Of a stretch of 64,000 bases of DNA, positions 51,624 to 60,899 are shown piece by piece. The notes under the pieces are model-generated. The model saw only the letters and a program-made list of their open reading frames with translations. It did no database searches and was not told the origin of the DNA. The position numbers and the translations under genes were made by a program. Location of the stretch: assembly GCF_029958925.1 (NCBI RefSeq), contig NZ_CP124616.1, forward strand, positions 2,666,001-2,730,000, written 5' to 3'. Each line of letters opens with the position of its first letter. The stretch's first letter is position 1. Source of the stretch: Tropicibacter oceani. Lineage in GTDB: Bacteria; Pseudomonadota; Alphaproteobacteria; Rhodobacterales; Rhodobacteraceae.

Positions 51624-52313
51624 TCACCCCAGCGCGTAGCCTGCCCCGCGCACCGTGCGCAGCGGGTCGTCGCCGCCGTCGCGGGTCAGCGCCTTGCGCA
51701 GCCGGCCGACATGGACGTCGACGGTGCGGGTGTCGACATAGATGTCGCGGCCCCAGACCCGGTCCAGCAGCTGTTCGCGCGAAAACACCCGCCCCGGTTT
51801 TTCCATGAAGGTGGACAGCAGGCGAAACTCGGTCGGGCCCAGTTTCAGCGCCGCCTCGCCGCGCGTAACACGGTGGGTTTCGGCGTCCAGCCGGATGTCA
51901 GCGTATTCCAGCACCAGCCCGGCGGTCGAGGGGCGCACGCGGCGCAGCTGGGCGCGCACCCGCGCCATCAGCTCGATCACCGAATAGGGTTTGACGACGT
52001 AGTCATCGGCGCCGGTTTCCAGCCCGCGCACCTTGTCCACCTCGTCCGAGCGCGCCGACAGCATGATGATCGGCACGCTTCGGGTTTCGGGGCGGGTCTT
52101 GAGCTGGCGGCAGACCTCGATCCCCGAGACCTCGGGCAGCATCCAGTCCAGCACGATCACGTCGGGCGATTCCTCGGCGACCAGCAACAGACCCTCGGCG
52201 CCATCCTCGGCGGCCACCACGCGAAACCCCTCGGCTTCGAGATTGTAGCGCAGCACCTCGCGCTGGGCCGGTTCATCCTCGACCAGCAGCACAAGCGGTT
52301 GATCGGCGGCCAT
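51624..52313 (-). CDS. phoB: Phosphate regulon response regulator PhoB
   Basis: 229 residues. Receiver with VLLVEDEPAQREVLRYNLEA and phospho-Asp D56 in VIVLDWMLPEVSG; C-terminal winged helix of the OmpR/PhoB class (LGPTEFRLLSTFMEKPGRVF, VDVHVGRLRKAL). It is the last gene of the phoR-pstSCAB-phoU-phoB cluster, 4 bases after phoU. It activates promoters with Pho boxes, such as that before pstS. Confidence 0.96.
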   Translation of the reverse strand: MAADQPLVLLVEDEPAQREVLRYNLEAEGFRVVAAEDGAEGLLLVAEESPDVIVLDWMLPEVSGIEVCRQLKTRPETRSVPIIMLSARSDEVDKVRGLETGADDYVVKPYSVIELMARVRAQLRRVRPSTAGLVLEYADIRLDAETHRVTRGEAALKLGPTEFRLLSTFMEKPGRVFSREQLLDRVWGRDIYVDTRTVDVHVGRLRKALTRDGGDDPLRTVRGAGYALG

Positions 52314-52317
52314 GGTC

Positions 52318-53058
52318 CTAATCCCTGTCTGCGTCCAGCGCACGGCTGAGCGCCGCGTCGGTCGAGGTCATGTCCTGCTTTTCGCGCGCCTCGTCGGGTT
52401 TGCGCCCCGTGGTCAGGAACACCACCTGTTCGGCAATCGCCGTGACGTGATCGCCCATGCGTTCGATGTTCTTGGCGATGAAATGCAGGTGCATGCAGGC
52501 GGTGATGTTGCGCGGGTCCTCAAGCATGAAGGTCAGAAGTTCGCGGAACAGCGTGTTGTACATCTGGTCGATCTCGCGGTCGCGGTCGATCACGTCCAGG
52601 GCCAGCGCCTCGTCGCGGTGGATATAGCTGTCAAGCGCATCCTTGAGCATCACCTCGACTTCGCGCGCCATGCGCCGCAACGAGGTCGCGCTGCCCTGGA
52701 TCGAGGGCAGATCCACCAGCACGCTGGTCCGCTTGGCCATGTTCTTGGCCAGATCGCCGATGCGTTCGAGGTTGGCGGACATGCGCATGACCGACAGGAT
52801 CACCCGCAGGTCAATGGCGGTGGGCGCGCGCAGCGCGATGACGCGGGCGGCCTCGTCGTTCAGGCTTTCTTCGAGCGCGTCGATCACCTTGTCGGCCTTG
52901 CGGGTCTTTTCGGCAAGCTCGACATCGCGGGTTTCCAGCGAAACCGCACTGTCGCGGATCGCCAGTTCGACCAGCCCGCCCATCTTGAGGATCTTGGCCT
53001 GGATGCCTTCGAGATCGCGATCGAAGGCCGAGGAAATGTGCTGATGTTGGTCCTGCAT
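52318..53058 (-). CDS. phoU: Phosphate signalling protein PhoU
   Basis: 246 residues made of two PhoU three-helix repeats (HISSAFDRDLEGIQAKILKM; ANLERIGDLAKNMAKR; KNIERMGDHVTAIAEQVVFL). The E-R-I-G-D and E-R-M-G-D metal-binding motifs are intact. It links the Pst transporter to PhoR and keeps the regulon off in phosphate plenty. It follows pstB by 3 bases. Confidence 0.97.
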   Translation of the reverse strand: MQDQHQHISSAFDRDLEGIQAKILKMGGLVELAIRDSAVSLETRDVELAEKTRKADKVIDALEESLNDEAARVIALRAPTAIDLRVILSVMRMSANLERIGDLAKNMAKRTSVLVDLPSIQGSATSLRRMAREVEVMLKDALDSYIHRDEALALDVIDRDREIDQMYNTLFRELLTFMLEDPRNITACMHLHFIAKNIERMGDHVTAIAEQVVFLTTGRKPDEAREKQDMTSTDAALSRALDADRD

Positions 53059-53061
53059 GGC

Positions 53062-53862
53062 TTATCCAATCCGTCCGGTGATGTAGGATTCAGTCCTGGG
53101 GTCGCTGGGGTTGGTGAAGATCTGTGCGGTGTCGCCGAATTCCACCAGGTTGCCGAGGTGGAAGAAGGCAGTGCGCTGGCTGACGCGGGCGGCCTGCTGC
53201 ATCGAGTGGGTGACGATCACCACCGAGTAGTTCTGGCGCAGCTCGTCGATCAGTTCCTCGACCTGGGCGGTGGCAATGGGGTCAAGCGCGCTGCAAGGCT
53301 CGTCCATCAGCAGAACCTCGGGTTCGGTGGCGATGGCACGGGCGATGCACAGGCGCTGTTGCTGGCCACCCGAAAGGCCGGTGCCGGGGGCTTGCAGGCG
53401 GTCCTTGACCTCGTTCCAGATGGCGCCGCGGCGCAGGGCCTTTTCGACGATCTCGTCCAGCTCGGCCTTGTTGCGGGCCAGGCCGTGGATGCGCGGGCCA
53501 TAGGCGATGTTGTCATAGATCGACTTTGGAAAGGGGTTGGGTTTCTGGAACACCATGCCGACCTTGGCGCGCAGCTGCACCGGGTCGACGCGTTTGTCAT
53601 AGATGTCTTCGCCGTCCAGTTCGATGCGGCCTTCGACACGGCAGATGTCGATGGTGTCGTTCATCCGGTTCAGGCACCGCAGGAAGGTGGATTTGCCACA
53701 GCCCGAGGGGCCGATGAAGGCAGTCACGGTCTTGTCTTCGATATCGACATCCACGTCCTTGATGGCCTGGTTGTCGCCGTAATAGACCTGAACGCCGCGT
53801 GCGCCGATCTTGATGTCATTCGTGGCCACGGTTCTCTCCGATTTATGCGGTGCGTCGTACAT
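53062..53862 (-). CDS. pstB: Phosphate ABC transporter ATP-binding protein
   Basis: 266 residues. Walker [21 protein letters not shown], the PstB-typical [17 protein letters not shown], signature [16 protein letters not shown] and Walker [14 protein letters not shown]. Energises phosphate import through PstCA. ATG 53862 gives a slightly longer N-terminus ([16 protein letters not shown]) than many PstB; an internal start is possible. Confidence 0.97.
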   Translation of the reverse strand: MYDAPHKSERTVATNDIKIGARGVQVYYGDNQAIKDVDVDIEDKTVTAFIGPSGCGKSTFLRCLNRMNDTIDICRVEGRIELDGEDIYDKRVDPVQLRAKVGMVFQKPNPFPKSIYDNIAYGPRIHGLARNKAELDEIVEKALRRGAIWNEVKDRLQAPGTGLSGGQQQRLCIARAIATEPEVLLMDEPCSALDPIATAQVEELIDELRQNYSVVIVTHSMQQAARVSQRTAFFHLGNLVEFGDTAQIFTNPSDPRTESYITGRIG

Positions 53863-53883
53863 GGTAGGGATCCCTTTGCCGGC

Positions 53884-55236
53884 TTACCAGCGGCGTTCAA
53901 AGCGGCGGCGCAGCAGGATGGCGATGATGTTCATGGTCAGAAGGAACACCAGAAGGATGATGATGCCGCCCCAGGCGCGTTCGTAATAGGCCGGGTCGGC
54001 GCGTTTCGCCCATTCGTAGATCTGCGCGGGCATGGCCGAGTTCGGGTCAAGAAAGCCGCTGGCGATGCCGCCGGGATAGTTGGTGGCGATATAGCCGACC
54101 ATGCCGATCAGCAGCAGCGGCGCGGTTTCCCCAAGCGCCTGTGCCAGCCCGATGATGGTGCCGGTCAGGATACCGGGCATGGCCAGCGGCAGGACATGGT
54201 GAAAGGTCGCCTGCATCTTTGAGGCGCCGATGCCAAGCGCCGCGTCGCGGATGCTGGGCGGCACCGATTTGAGCGAGGCGCGGGTCGAGATGATGATCGT
54301 CGGCAAGGTCATCAGCGTCAGCACCAGCCCGCCGACCAGCGGCGCCGATTGCGGCAGGTGCGCGAACTGGATGAACACCGCAAGACCAAGGATGCCAAAG
54401 ACGATCGAAGGCACGGCGGCAAGGTTCGAGATGTTCACCTCGATCAGGTCGGTCAGACGGTTCTGGGGGGCGAATTCCTCGAGGTAGATGCTGGCCGCGA
54501 CGCCGATGGGCAGCGACAGCACCAGCACCACCAGCATCATGAACAGCGATCCCAGCATGGACACGCCAAGCCCGGCCTGTTCGGGGCGCGATTCCGAGGC
54601 GTCGGCGCCGGTGATGAAATCGGTGTTGAAGGCCCGTTTGACCACCCCGGCGGCGCGCAAGGCATCCACAAGATCAAGGTGTTCGGCGTCGATGTTCTTG
54701 TCGCGGGCGACGCTGTCGCGGGTCACCCGGCCCTTGATGTAACCATCGACGCGGGACGAGGCGAGAATGCGGAATTCGACGGTCTGGCCGATCAGCGCGG
54801 GGTTGGCGATGACCACATCGCGCACCTGCGCCGCGGCCGAGGCCGAGATCAGCGCCTTCATGTCCTTGTCCTTGGCCAGCGGCGTGTCGATGCCCAGCTT
54901 TTGCACCTTGGCAAAGATCGCCTTTTGCACCAGCGGGTCATAGCCAAAGGTCGAAACCTTCTTGATGTCCTCGAGATCGCCGTTGCCCTTCTTGTCCAGC
55001 TTGGCCGGGTCCAGGTAGACCTCGGCGGTGATGAAGGTCTGCTGAAAGGCGCCCAGCCCGTTCGACAGGATCGCCGTCAGCAGCACGACCAGGAAAAAGA
55101 TGCCGGTGGCGATGGCGGCAATGCCATAGGCGCGAAAGCGGCGCTCGGCGCGGTTGCGGCGGGTGGTGCGCGCATCGGCCGACATCAGCGATGGGCGCGG
55201 CGCGGTTTCGGCGGCGTTGGGGCGGGTGTCGGTCAT
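53884..55236 (-). CDS. pstA: Phosphate ABC transporter permease PstA
   Basis: 450 residues, longer than E. coli PstA (296). The extra ~150 residues form a periplasmic domain between helix 1 and the core, as in DUF3333-type PstA of alphaproteobacteria. The permease core carries LVLSLPIGVAASIYLEEFAP and the EAA-type loop IRDAALGIGASKMQATFHHV with LAQALGETAPLLLIGMVGYI. The start overlaps the pstC stop by 4 bases. Confidence 0.95.
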   Translation of the reverse strand: MTDTRPNAAETAPRPSLMSADARTTRRNRAERRFRAYGIAAIATGIFFLVVLLTAILSNGLGAFQQTFITAEVYLDPAKLDKKGNGDLEDIKKVSTFGYDPLVQKAIFAKVQKLGIDTPLAKDKDMKALISASAAAQVRDVVIANPALIGQTVEFRILASSRVDGYIKGRVTRDSVARDKNIDAEHLDLVDALRAAGVVKRAFNTDFITGADASESRPEQAGLGVSMLGSLFMMLVVLVLSLPIGVAASIYLEEFAPQNRLTDLIEVNISNLAAVPSIVFGILGLAVFIQFAHLPQSAPLVGGLVLTLMTLPTIIISTRASLKSVPPSIRDAALGIGASKMQATFHHVLPLAMPGILTGTIIGLAQALGETAPLLLIGMVGYIATNYPGGIASGFLDPNSAMPAQIYEWAKRADPAYYERAWGGIIILLVFLLTMNIIAILLRRRFERRW

Positions 55237-56690
55237 TCGTACTGCTCCCGGTATTTGCGCACGATATAAAGGGCAAGGACGTTCAGCCCCAGCGTCAGGA
55301 CGAACAGCGTCATGCCAAGCGCAAAGGCGACCAGCGCCTCGGGGCTGGCGAAATCGGCGTCGCCGGTCAGCTGGCTGACGATCTTGGCGGTGACGGTGGT
55401 CATGGCGTCAAAGGGGTTCATCGACAGGCGGGCCGCGGCCCCTGCCCCCAGCACCACGATCATGGTTTCGCCGATGGCGCGACTGGCAGCCAGAAGCACG
55501 GCGCCGACGATGCCCGGCAGGGCGGCGGGCAGCACCACCTGGCGGATGGTTTCGCTTTGCGTTGCGCCCAGGCCATAACTGCCATCCCGCAGCGACTGCG
55601 GCACGGCGTTGATGATGTCATCGGACAGCGAGGACACGAAGGGGATCAGCATGATGCCCATGACCAGCCCGGCGGTCATCACCGCGGTTCCGGCCTGCAT
55701 CCAGCCCAGCCCGTCGCGGCCAAAGATGCCCAGCAGCAGCGGACCGACCGTCAGCAGCGCAAACAGGCCGTAGACGATGGTCGGAATGCCCGCCAGCACT
55801 TCGAGCAGCGGCTTGGCCACGGCGCGCACCCTGGGTCCGGCGTATTCCGACAGGTAGATCGCGGCAAACAGGCCGATCGGCACCGAAACCGCCAGCGCGA
55901 TCACCGAGATATAGAACGTGCCCCAAAGCAGCGGCCAGATGCCCAACTCGGAGCCACCGCCAAAGGACGGCGACCAGGTCAGCGAACCAAAGAAGTCGCG
56001 CGCCGGGTAAAGGTCGAAGAACCGGATGGTATTGCCGATCAGCGAAAAGACGATCCCGACCGTGGTCAGGATGGCGATCGAGGCGGCGAACAGCAACAGG
56101 CCGCGCACCCCCTGTTCGACCACATTGCGCGCGCGGTAGTCACCGTAACACTGGCGCAGCCCCAGAAGCAGCCCGATGGCCGCCGCGCCCAGCACCGCGA
56201 TGGTCATCCACAGGTTGCCCGCAGCGCTGAGCACGCGGTAGCGGCCAGCGGCGTTCAGAACCTCGGGGGTGACATCGGACCCCAGCGCCACGCCGGCACC
56301 CGCCAGCACGTCGCGCACATCTTCGGCGGCGATCTCGGCACTTTGGCGGGCGGTCAGGGCGCCCTGCCGCACGGCGCTGTCCAGCCCGTCCGCGACGCGG
56401 CGCACGTCGGACATCACCAGCCCGCGGCTGCCGCCTTCGGCAATGGCGCTGTCGGGCAGCAGCCCGGCAACCTGTCCGTTGATCAGCAGCGGTTGCACCA
56501 GAAGCCAGACCACCAGCAGCCCAAAGGCCGGTGTCACCACCTTGAGCGCGACGTTCCAGCCGTAATAGTTGGGCAGCGAATGCAGTTTGCGCCGGTCCCC
56601 CTGGACCGATCCAAGCGCCCGAAAGCGCCCAAGGGCAAAGCCGAGGGCGCCAAGCGCGATCACGAGTGTGGCAAGCCAGAAAAGCGGCAT
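55233..56690 (-). CDS. pstC: Phosphate ABC transporter permease PstC
   Basis: 485 residues, also enlarged at the N-terminus compared with E. coli PstC (319), matching the extended PstA. Core segments: TFYISVIALAVSVPIGLFAA, IYLSEYAG, AGIPTIVYGLFALLTVGPLL, GSYGLGATQSETIRQVVLPA and ASRAIGETMIVVLGAGA. It follows pstS by about 95 bases and overlaps pstA. Confidence 0.95.
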   Translation of the reverse strand: MPLFWLATLVIALGALGFALGRFRALGSVQGDRRKLHSLPNYYGWNVALKVVTPAFGLLVVWLLVQPLLINGQVAGLLPDSAIAEGGSRGLVMSDVRRVADGLDSAVRQGALTARQSAEIAAEDVRDVLAGAGVALGSDVTPEVLNAAGRYRVLSAAGNLWMTIAVLGAAAIGLLLGLRQCYGDYRARNVVEQGVRGLLLFAASIAILTTVGIVFSLIGNTIRFFDLYPARDFFGSLTWSPSFGGGSELGIWPLLWGTFYISVIALAVSVPIGLFAAIYLSEYAGPRVRAVAKPLLEVLAGIPTIVYGLFALLTVGPLLLGIFGRDGLGWMQAGTAVMTAGLVMGIMLIPFVSSLSDDIINAVPQSLRDGSYGLGATQSETIRQVVLPAALPGIVGAVLLAASRAIGETMIVVLGAGAAARLSMNPFDAMTTVTAKIVSQLTGDADFASPEALVAFALGMTLFVLTLGLNVLALYIVRKYREQYE

Positions 56691-56785
56691 TTTTCCCCCG
56701 GGTGTTCTGGTTCAGCAGCGGGCCCTGACAGGGGCCTGCAAAAAGGCCGGGGCAGCATCATGCGCCGCCCCGGCCCGTGATTGGT

Positions 56786-57820
56786 TTACATGTCGCCCAT
56801 GGTCTTTTCGTCCGCAACCGTTTCCTGGGTTGCAGTCAGTTCCGGGTCGGACACCAGGCCGTATTCGGCCAGCGGGCCATCGGGGCCTGCGATTTCATCG
56901 GCCACGAAGAATTCGGCAAATTCCTTGAGGCCCGGGATCACGCCGATATGCGCCTTCTTGATGTAGAAGAACAGCGGGCGCGAGACCGGGTATTCGCCGG
57001 TCGAAATGCTTTCCGTGGTCGGCTCGACGCCGCCCATGGTGGCGACCTTCAGCTTGTCAGTGTTGTTTTCGTAGAAGGCCAGGCCAAAGATGCCGACGCC
57101 ATTGGCGTTGCTGTCGATGCGCGCCAGGGTTTCGGTGTAATCGCCGTCGATGTCGACCGATTTGCCATCGGTGCGCACCGCGATGCAGGCGGCTTCGGCG
57201 TCGTCTTCGGACATGCCTGCGGCGATCATCGCCTCGTGTGCGCCGGTGGTCTCGCAGCCTGCGGCCAGCACTTTTTCCTCAAAGACTTCGCGGGTGCCGT
57301 GCTTGGTCCCCGGGATGAAGGCGGCGATTTCGACCGCCGGAAGATCGGCGTTGAAATCGGACCACAGGGTATGGGGGTTGTCGACCAGCGCGCCGTCCTT
57401 GAGGACCTTGGGCGCCAGGGCGTTGTAGATGTCGGCCGGTTCAAAGGCGGTGAAGGCCGGGCCGTCGATCTGGCTGGCAAACACGATGCCGTCATAGCCG
57501 ATGCGCACTTCGATGATTTCGGTCACGCCGTTTTCGGCGCAGGCCTTGATTTCCTTTTCGCGGATGGCGCGCGATGCGTTCGCGATGTCGATGGTGTTTT
57601 CGCCGACGCCTTCGCAGAACCGCTTGAGCCCCGCCGAGGAGCCACCGGATTCGACCACGGGTGTCGGGAAGTCGAAGTTTTCACCAAAGGCCTCGGCCAC
57701 GATCGAGGCATAGGGCAGCACGGTCGAGGATCCGGCAACCTGCACGTTGTCGCGCGCGGTGGCGGCAGTGGCAGAGGCGGCAGCAATCGCCAGGACAGAG
57801 GCGGTGAGTTTCACGTTCAT
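56786..57820 (-). CDS. pstS: Phosphate-binding periplasmic protein PstS
   Basis: 344 residues. Signal peptide MNVKLTASVLAIAAASATAA, then AGSSTVLPYASIVAEAFGEN and VESGGSSAGLKRFCEG, which form the phosphate site, and IDIANASRAIREKEI. This is the long-form, SphX/PstS-like phosphate binder typical of marine alphaproteobacteria. ATG 57820 begins the signal peptide. Preceded by a Pho box. Confidence 0.95.
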   Translation of the reverse strand: MNVKLTASVLAIAAASATAATARDNVQVAGSSTVLPYASIVAEAFGENFDFPTPVVESGGSSAGLKRFCEGVGENTIDIANASRAIREKEIKACAENGVTEIIEVRIGYDGIVFASQIDGPAFTAFEPADIYNALAPKVLKDGALVDNPHTLWSDFNADLPAVEIAAFIPGTKHGTREVFEEKVLAAGCETTGAHEAMIAAGMSEDDAEAACIAVRTDGKSVDIDGDYTETLARIDSNANGVGIFGLAFYENNTDKLKVATMGGVEPTTESISTGEYPVSRPLFFYIKKAHIGVIPGLKEFAEFFVADEIAGPDGPLAEYGLVSDPELTATQETVADEKTMGDM

Positions 57821-57903
57821 GTCGAACTCCTGAAGTCTTGTGACGGGCATCCCCTTGATGCCTGCCCTGTGACCGGGTGCTATTGATCTTGCGCAATCCT
57901 TTT

Positions 57904-57932
57904 GTGACAGCCGTGTAACAGTTTCATGACAA
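57904..57932 (-). promoter_or_regulatory. Pho box (three direct repeats) before pstS
   Basis: On the minus strand TTGTCAT (57926-57932), CTGTTAC (57915-57921) and CTGTCAC (57904-57910) repeat at an exact 11-base period, the classical CTGTCAT-N4 PhoB-binding arrangement. The last repeat ends 84 bases before the pstS start. Confidence 0.85.
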
Positions 57933-58045
57933 GGCCGCGTTTTGCCCGGCCTGTCGCAACGTAAGGGGATTGAAGGGCGGCAAAGCCGCGTGCCCCGGTC
58001 CAAGCCTCTGAGTGCGGCTGGCAGCGCAGGCCCGCCGCGCGGGCA

Positions 58046-59080
58046 TCACTCCACCGGAAGCACGACGGAAAAGCAGCTGCCCCGGCCAGGCGCGCTGTCG
58101 ATGCTCAGCCGCCCGCGGTGGCGCGACACGATGTGCTTGACGATCGCCAGGCCCAGCCCGGTGCCGCCCTTTTCGCGCGACCGGTGGCTGTCGACGCGGT
58201 AAAAGCGTTCGGTCAGGCGCGGCAGGTGCAGCGGATCAATGCCCGGCCCGCTGTCCTGCACGTCGATCCGGATGCCTTCGCAGCGCAGGCGGGGGCGGTA
58301 TTCGGGCGGGCTCAGCCGGATGGTGACCGCTGCGCCCTGCCCCGAATACTTGATCGCGTTCTCGATCAGGTTGGTCAGCACCTGCCGCAACTGGTCCGCG
58401 TCACCGGTGATCTTGCAGGGCGTGTCCGGCAGCTGGCACTCCAGCGTCACGCCGGCATCGCGGGCCACCTGCGACAACCCGCGCACCGTGTCCGAGATCA
58501 GCTCGGCCGGGTCCAGACGCCCCGTCGGCCGCACACGCTGTTCCTGCTCGACCCGGCTGAGCGACAACAGATCGCCCACCAGCCGGTTCATGCGCGCCGC
58601 CTCGCGCTCCATGATCTCAAGAAAGCGCAGCCGCGCCGGCGCATCCCCCTGCGCCGGTCCCTTCAGGGTTTCGATGAACCCCATGATGGCGGTCAGCGGC
58701 GTGCGCAGTTCATGGCTGACATTGGCGACGAAATCGCGTCGCATATGGTCCAGCTGCTGCAGGTGGCTGACATCCTGGAAACAGACCAGCACCCCGGTGC
58801 CGCCCGCCTCAAGCGGGACAGGGCGCACCGTGGCGAAATAGGTGGTGTCCTGATCGCCATCGCGCGTCAGGTACTCGGCCTCGCGCGGGGCCCGGTCGGA
58901 CAGGCAGGCCTCGATGGCATCCAGAAGGGCGGGCTGGCGCAGGGCATTGATGAAATGCCCCCCCGCCAGCGCCGCCCCCAAAAGCGCCCGCGCCGGCGCA
59001 TTCGCCGCCGCGACCCGTTCGTTCTGGCCGATCAGCAGGACCGGCAGCGGCAGCGCATCCAGATAGGCCTGGGCCGACAT
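58046..59080 (-). CDS. phoR: Phosphate regulon sensor kinase PhoR
   Basis: 344 residues. N-terminal PAS domain (VLLIGQNERVAAANAPARAL) without transmembrane helices, H-box ANVSHELRTPLTAIMGFIET (His123) and HATPase motifs (VLTNLIENAIKYS, VQDSGPGIDPLH, REKGGTGLGLAIVKHIV). The missing membrane segments set it apart from E. coli PhoR but occur in alphaproteobacterial PhoR. It lies 225 bases upstream of pstS, which has its own Pho box, so phoR can be expressed separately. Confidence 0.92.
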   Translation of the reverse strand: MSAQAYLDALPLPVLLIGQNERVAAANAPARALLGAALAGGHFINALRQPALLDAIEACLSDRAPREAEYLTRDGDQDTTYFATVRPVPLEAGGTGVLVCFQDVSHLQQLDHMRRDFVANVSHELRTPLTAIMGFIETLKGPAQGDAPARLRFLEIMEREAARMNRLVGDLLSLSRVEQEQRVRPTGRLDPAELISDTVRGLSQVARDAGVTLECQLPDTPCKITGDADQLRQVLTNLIENAIKYSGQGAAVTIRLSPPEYRPRLRCEGIRIDVQDSGPGIDPLHLPRLTERFYRVDSHRSREKGGTGLGLAIVKHIVSRHRGRLSIDSAPGRGSCFSVVLPVE

Positions 59081-59092
59081 GCCCTAAATCCC

Positions 59093-60268
59093 CTACACCA
59101 GGCCCGCAGCGCGCAGACCGTCATCGAAACAGGCCAGCAGCGCCTCGGGGTCCTCAAGGCCGACCGAGACGCGAAAGAACCCCTCGGACATGCCTAGCGC
59201 TTCGCGCCCCTCGGGCGTCAGCGCCCGGTGCGACGACGACGCGGGATGCGACAGCGTCGTGCCCACATCGCCCAGGGTCGGCGCAAAGGCGATGCCGCTG
59301 GCGCCCTTGGCAAAGGCATTGGCCGCCGCGCGCCCGCCTTCGATCTCGAAACTCACCATGTTGCAGCCCTGCCCCTGCAACAACCCCTGCGCGCGGGCCG
59401 CATCGGGATGATCGGCGCGGGTCGGGTACAGCACGCGGCGCACCCCGGGCTGGCCCGCCAGATGCGCCGCCAGCCGCTGCGCGGTGTCCTGGGTGCGGGC
59501 AAAGCGCAAACCAAAGGTCGCAAGACCGCGCTCGGCCAGCCAGCAGTCAAAGGGACTGGCGGTCAACCCGGTGGTCACCGCAAAGACCCGCATCCTGGCG
59601 GTGATCTCGGGATCGACCGCCGCCACCCAGCCCAGCGTCACATCGGAATGCCCCGCCAGCAGCTTGGTCACCGAATGCAGGACGATATCGGCCCCATGCT
59701 CGACCGGGCGAATGGCGGCCGGCGTGGTAAAGGTGTTGTCCACCACCAGCAAAACCCCGCGCGCCCGGCACAGCGCCGCGATCCCGTCCAGATCGGCCAC
59801 CCGCAAGGTCGGGTTGGACACCACCTCGATCAACACCATCCGCGTCTCGGGCCGCAAAGCCGCCTCGACCGCCGCAACATCGGTGGGATCGGCCAGCGTG
59901 GTGGCAATCCCCAGCCGCGGCAGATCCTCGGCCATCATCCGCATGGAGCGCCCATAAAGCTGGTTGCCACCCACAACATGATCACCCGCCTTGCACAGCC
60001 CCAACAGGACCGCCGTAACCGCTGCCATGCCGGACCCGGTGACAATGCCGCCGTCCATCCCTTCCATGGCATCAATCCGCGCCGCCAGCACATCGGCGTT
60101 CGGATGGCCCTCGCGCGCATAGGTATGGCCCTTGACCCGCCCCTCGTACTGCGCATCCAGCGCATCGGGGCTCTCCGACGCATAAACCACCGACGGCATG
60201 ATCGGTGTCACCACGGGCTGAGAGGCCCCTACCCCCGGGACGACCGGCCGTTGCAAAGTGCGTTTCAT
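59093..60268 (-). CDS. Cys/Met-metabolism PLP-dependent enzyme (trans-sulfuration family)
   Basis: 391 residues. PLP lysine in VLHSVTKLLAGHSDVTLG, TGSGMAAVTAVLLGLCKAGD, LIEVVSNPTLRVADL and VVDNTFTTPAAIRPVEHGAD are family hallmarks (cystathionine gamma-synthase/beta-lyase, methionine gamma-lyase, O-acylhomoserine sulfhydrylase). Which reaction it performs cannot be told from the motifs. ATG 60268 opens a typical N-terminus; the longer frame to 60415 runs through the intergenic repeat. Confidence 0.9.
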   Translation of the reverse strand: MKRTLQRPVVPGVGASQPVVTPIMPSVVYASESPDALDAQYEGRVKGHTYAREGHPNADVLAARIDAMEGMDGGIVTGSGMAAVTAVLLGLCKAGDHVVGGNQLYGRSMRMMAEDLPRLGIATTLADPTDVAAVEAALRPETRMVLIEVVSNPTLRVADLDGIAALCRARGVLLVVDNTFTTPAAIRPVEHGADIVLHSVTKLLAGHSDVTLGWVAAVDPEITARMRVFAVTTGLTASPFDCWLAERGLATFGLRFARTQDTAQRLAAHLAGQPGVRRVLYPTRADHPDAARAQGLLQGQGCNMVSFEIEGGRAAANAFAKGASGIAFAPTLGDVGTTLSHPASSSHRALTPEGREALGMSEGFFRVSVGLEDPEALLACFDDGLRAAGLV

Positions 60269-60284
60269 TCCAACCTCATGGTTT

Positions 60285-60342
60285 CCATTTGCCCAAAATA
60301 TCCCGGGGGAGTCGCGCACCGACGGGGGCAGCGCCCCCGGAC
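60285..60342 (-). repeat. GC-rich intergenic repeat, copy 2
   Basis: Minus-strand copy of the element at 1571-1620: CCGGGGGCGCTGCCCCCG, a spacer, then CCCCCGGGATATTTTGGG. The spacer between the two blocks is longer than in copy 1. Confidence 0.6.
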
Positions 60343-60344
60343 CT

Positions 60345-60370
60345 GGAAAATTTTCCCCGAAAAATTTTCC
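60345..60370 (-). terminator. AT-rich palindrome after the gamma-carbonic anhydrase gene
   Basis: GGAAAATTTT (60345-60354) and AAAATTTTCC (60361-60370) are exact complements around a six-base loop. Located 7 bases past the stop of the minus-strand gene; could end transcription on either strand. Confidence 0.5.
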
Positions 60371-60377
60371 TCCCGGC

Positions 60378-60899
60378 TCAAAGCGCGCGCAGACCCTTGG
60401 CGTAGCGCGCGGCATTGGCCTGGTAGTGGCGCGCCGATCCGCGCAGCCCCTCGATCGCCGCCTCGTCCAGCTGGCGCACCACCTTGCCCGGCATGCCCAT
60501 CACCAAGCTGCCGTCCGGGATCTGCTTGCCTTCGGTGATCAGCGCCCCTGCCCCGATCAGGCAATTGCGGCCGATCTTCGCGCCGTTCAGGATGGTTGCC
60601 CCCATTCCGATCAGGGTATTCTCGCCGATCACGCAGCCATGCAGCATGACCTTGTGGCCAATCGTGCAGCCTGCCCCGATCACCAGCGGAAAGCCCATGT
60701 CGGTATGGCACACGACATTTTCCTGCAGGTTCGATCCGGCGCCGACGCGGATTTCCTCGTTGTCGCCGCGCAGGGTGCTGCCGAACCAGACGCTTGCGCC
60801 GGCCTCCAGCACCACCTTGCCGATCAGGTTGGCATCCGGCGCCACCCAGGCATCGGGCGCCGCCACGGGCTCGATCCCGTCCAAAGAATACAGCGTCAT
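60378..60899 (-). CDS. Gamma-class carbonic anhydrase family protein
   Basis: 173 residues forming a left-handed beta-helix of hexapeptide repeats ([40 protein letters not shown]). Metal-ligand histidines appear in VCHTDMGFP and [11 protein letters not shown], the three-His pattern of YrdA/CaiE-like gamma-carbonic anhydrase homologues. Many such proteins have no proven hydratase activity. The start overlaps the gmk stop (ATGA). Confidence 0.9.
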   Translation of the reverse strand: MTLYSLDGIEPVAAPDAWVAPDANLIGKVVLEAGASVWFGSTLRGDNEEIRVGAGSNLQENVVCHTDMGFPLVIGAGCTIGHKVMLHGCVIGENTLIGMGATILNGAKIGRNCLIGAGALITEGKQIPDGSLVMGMPGKVVRQLDEAAIEGLRGSARHYQANAARYAKGLRAL

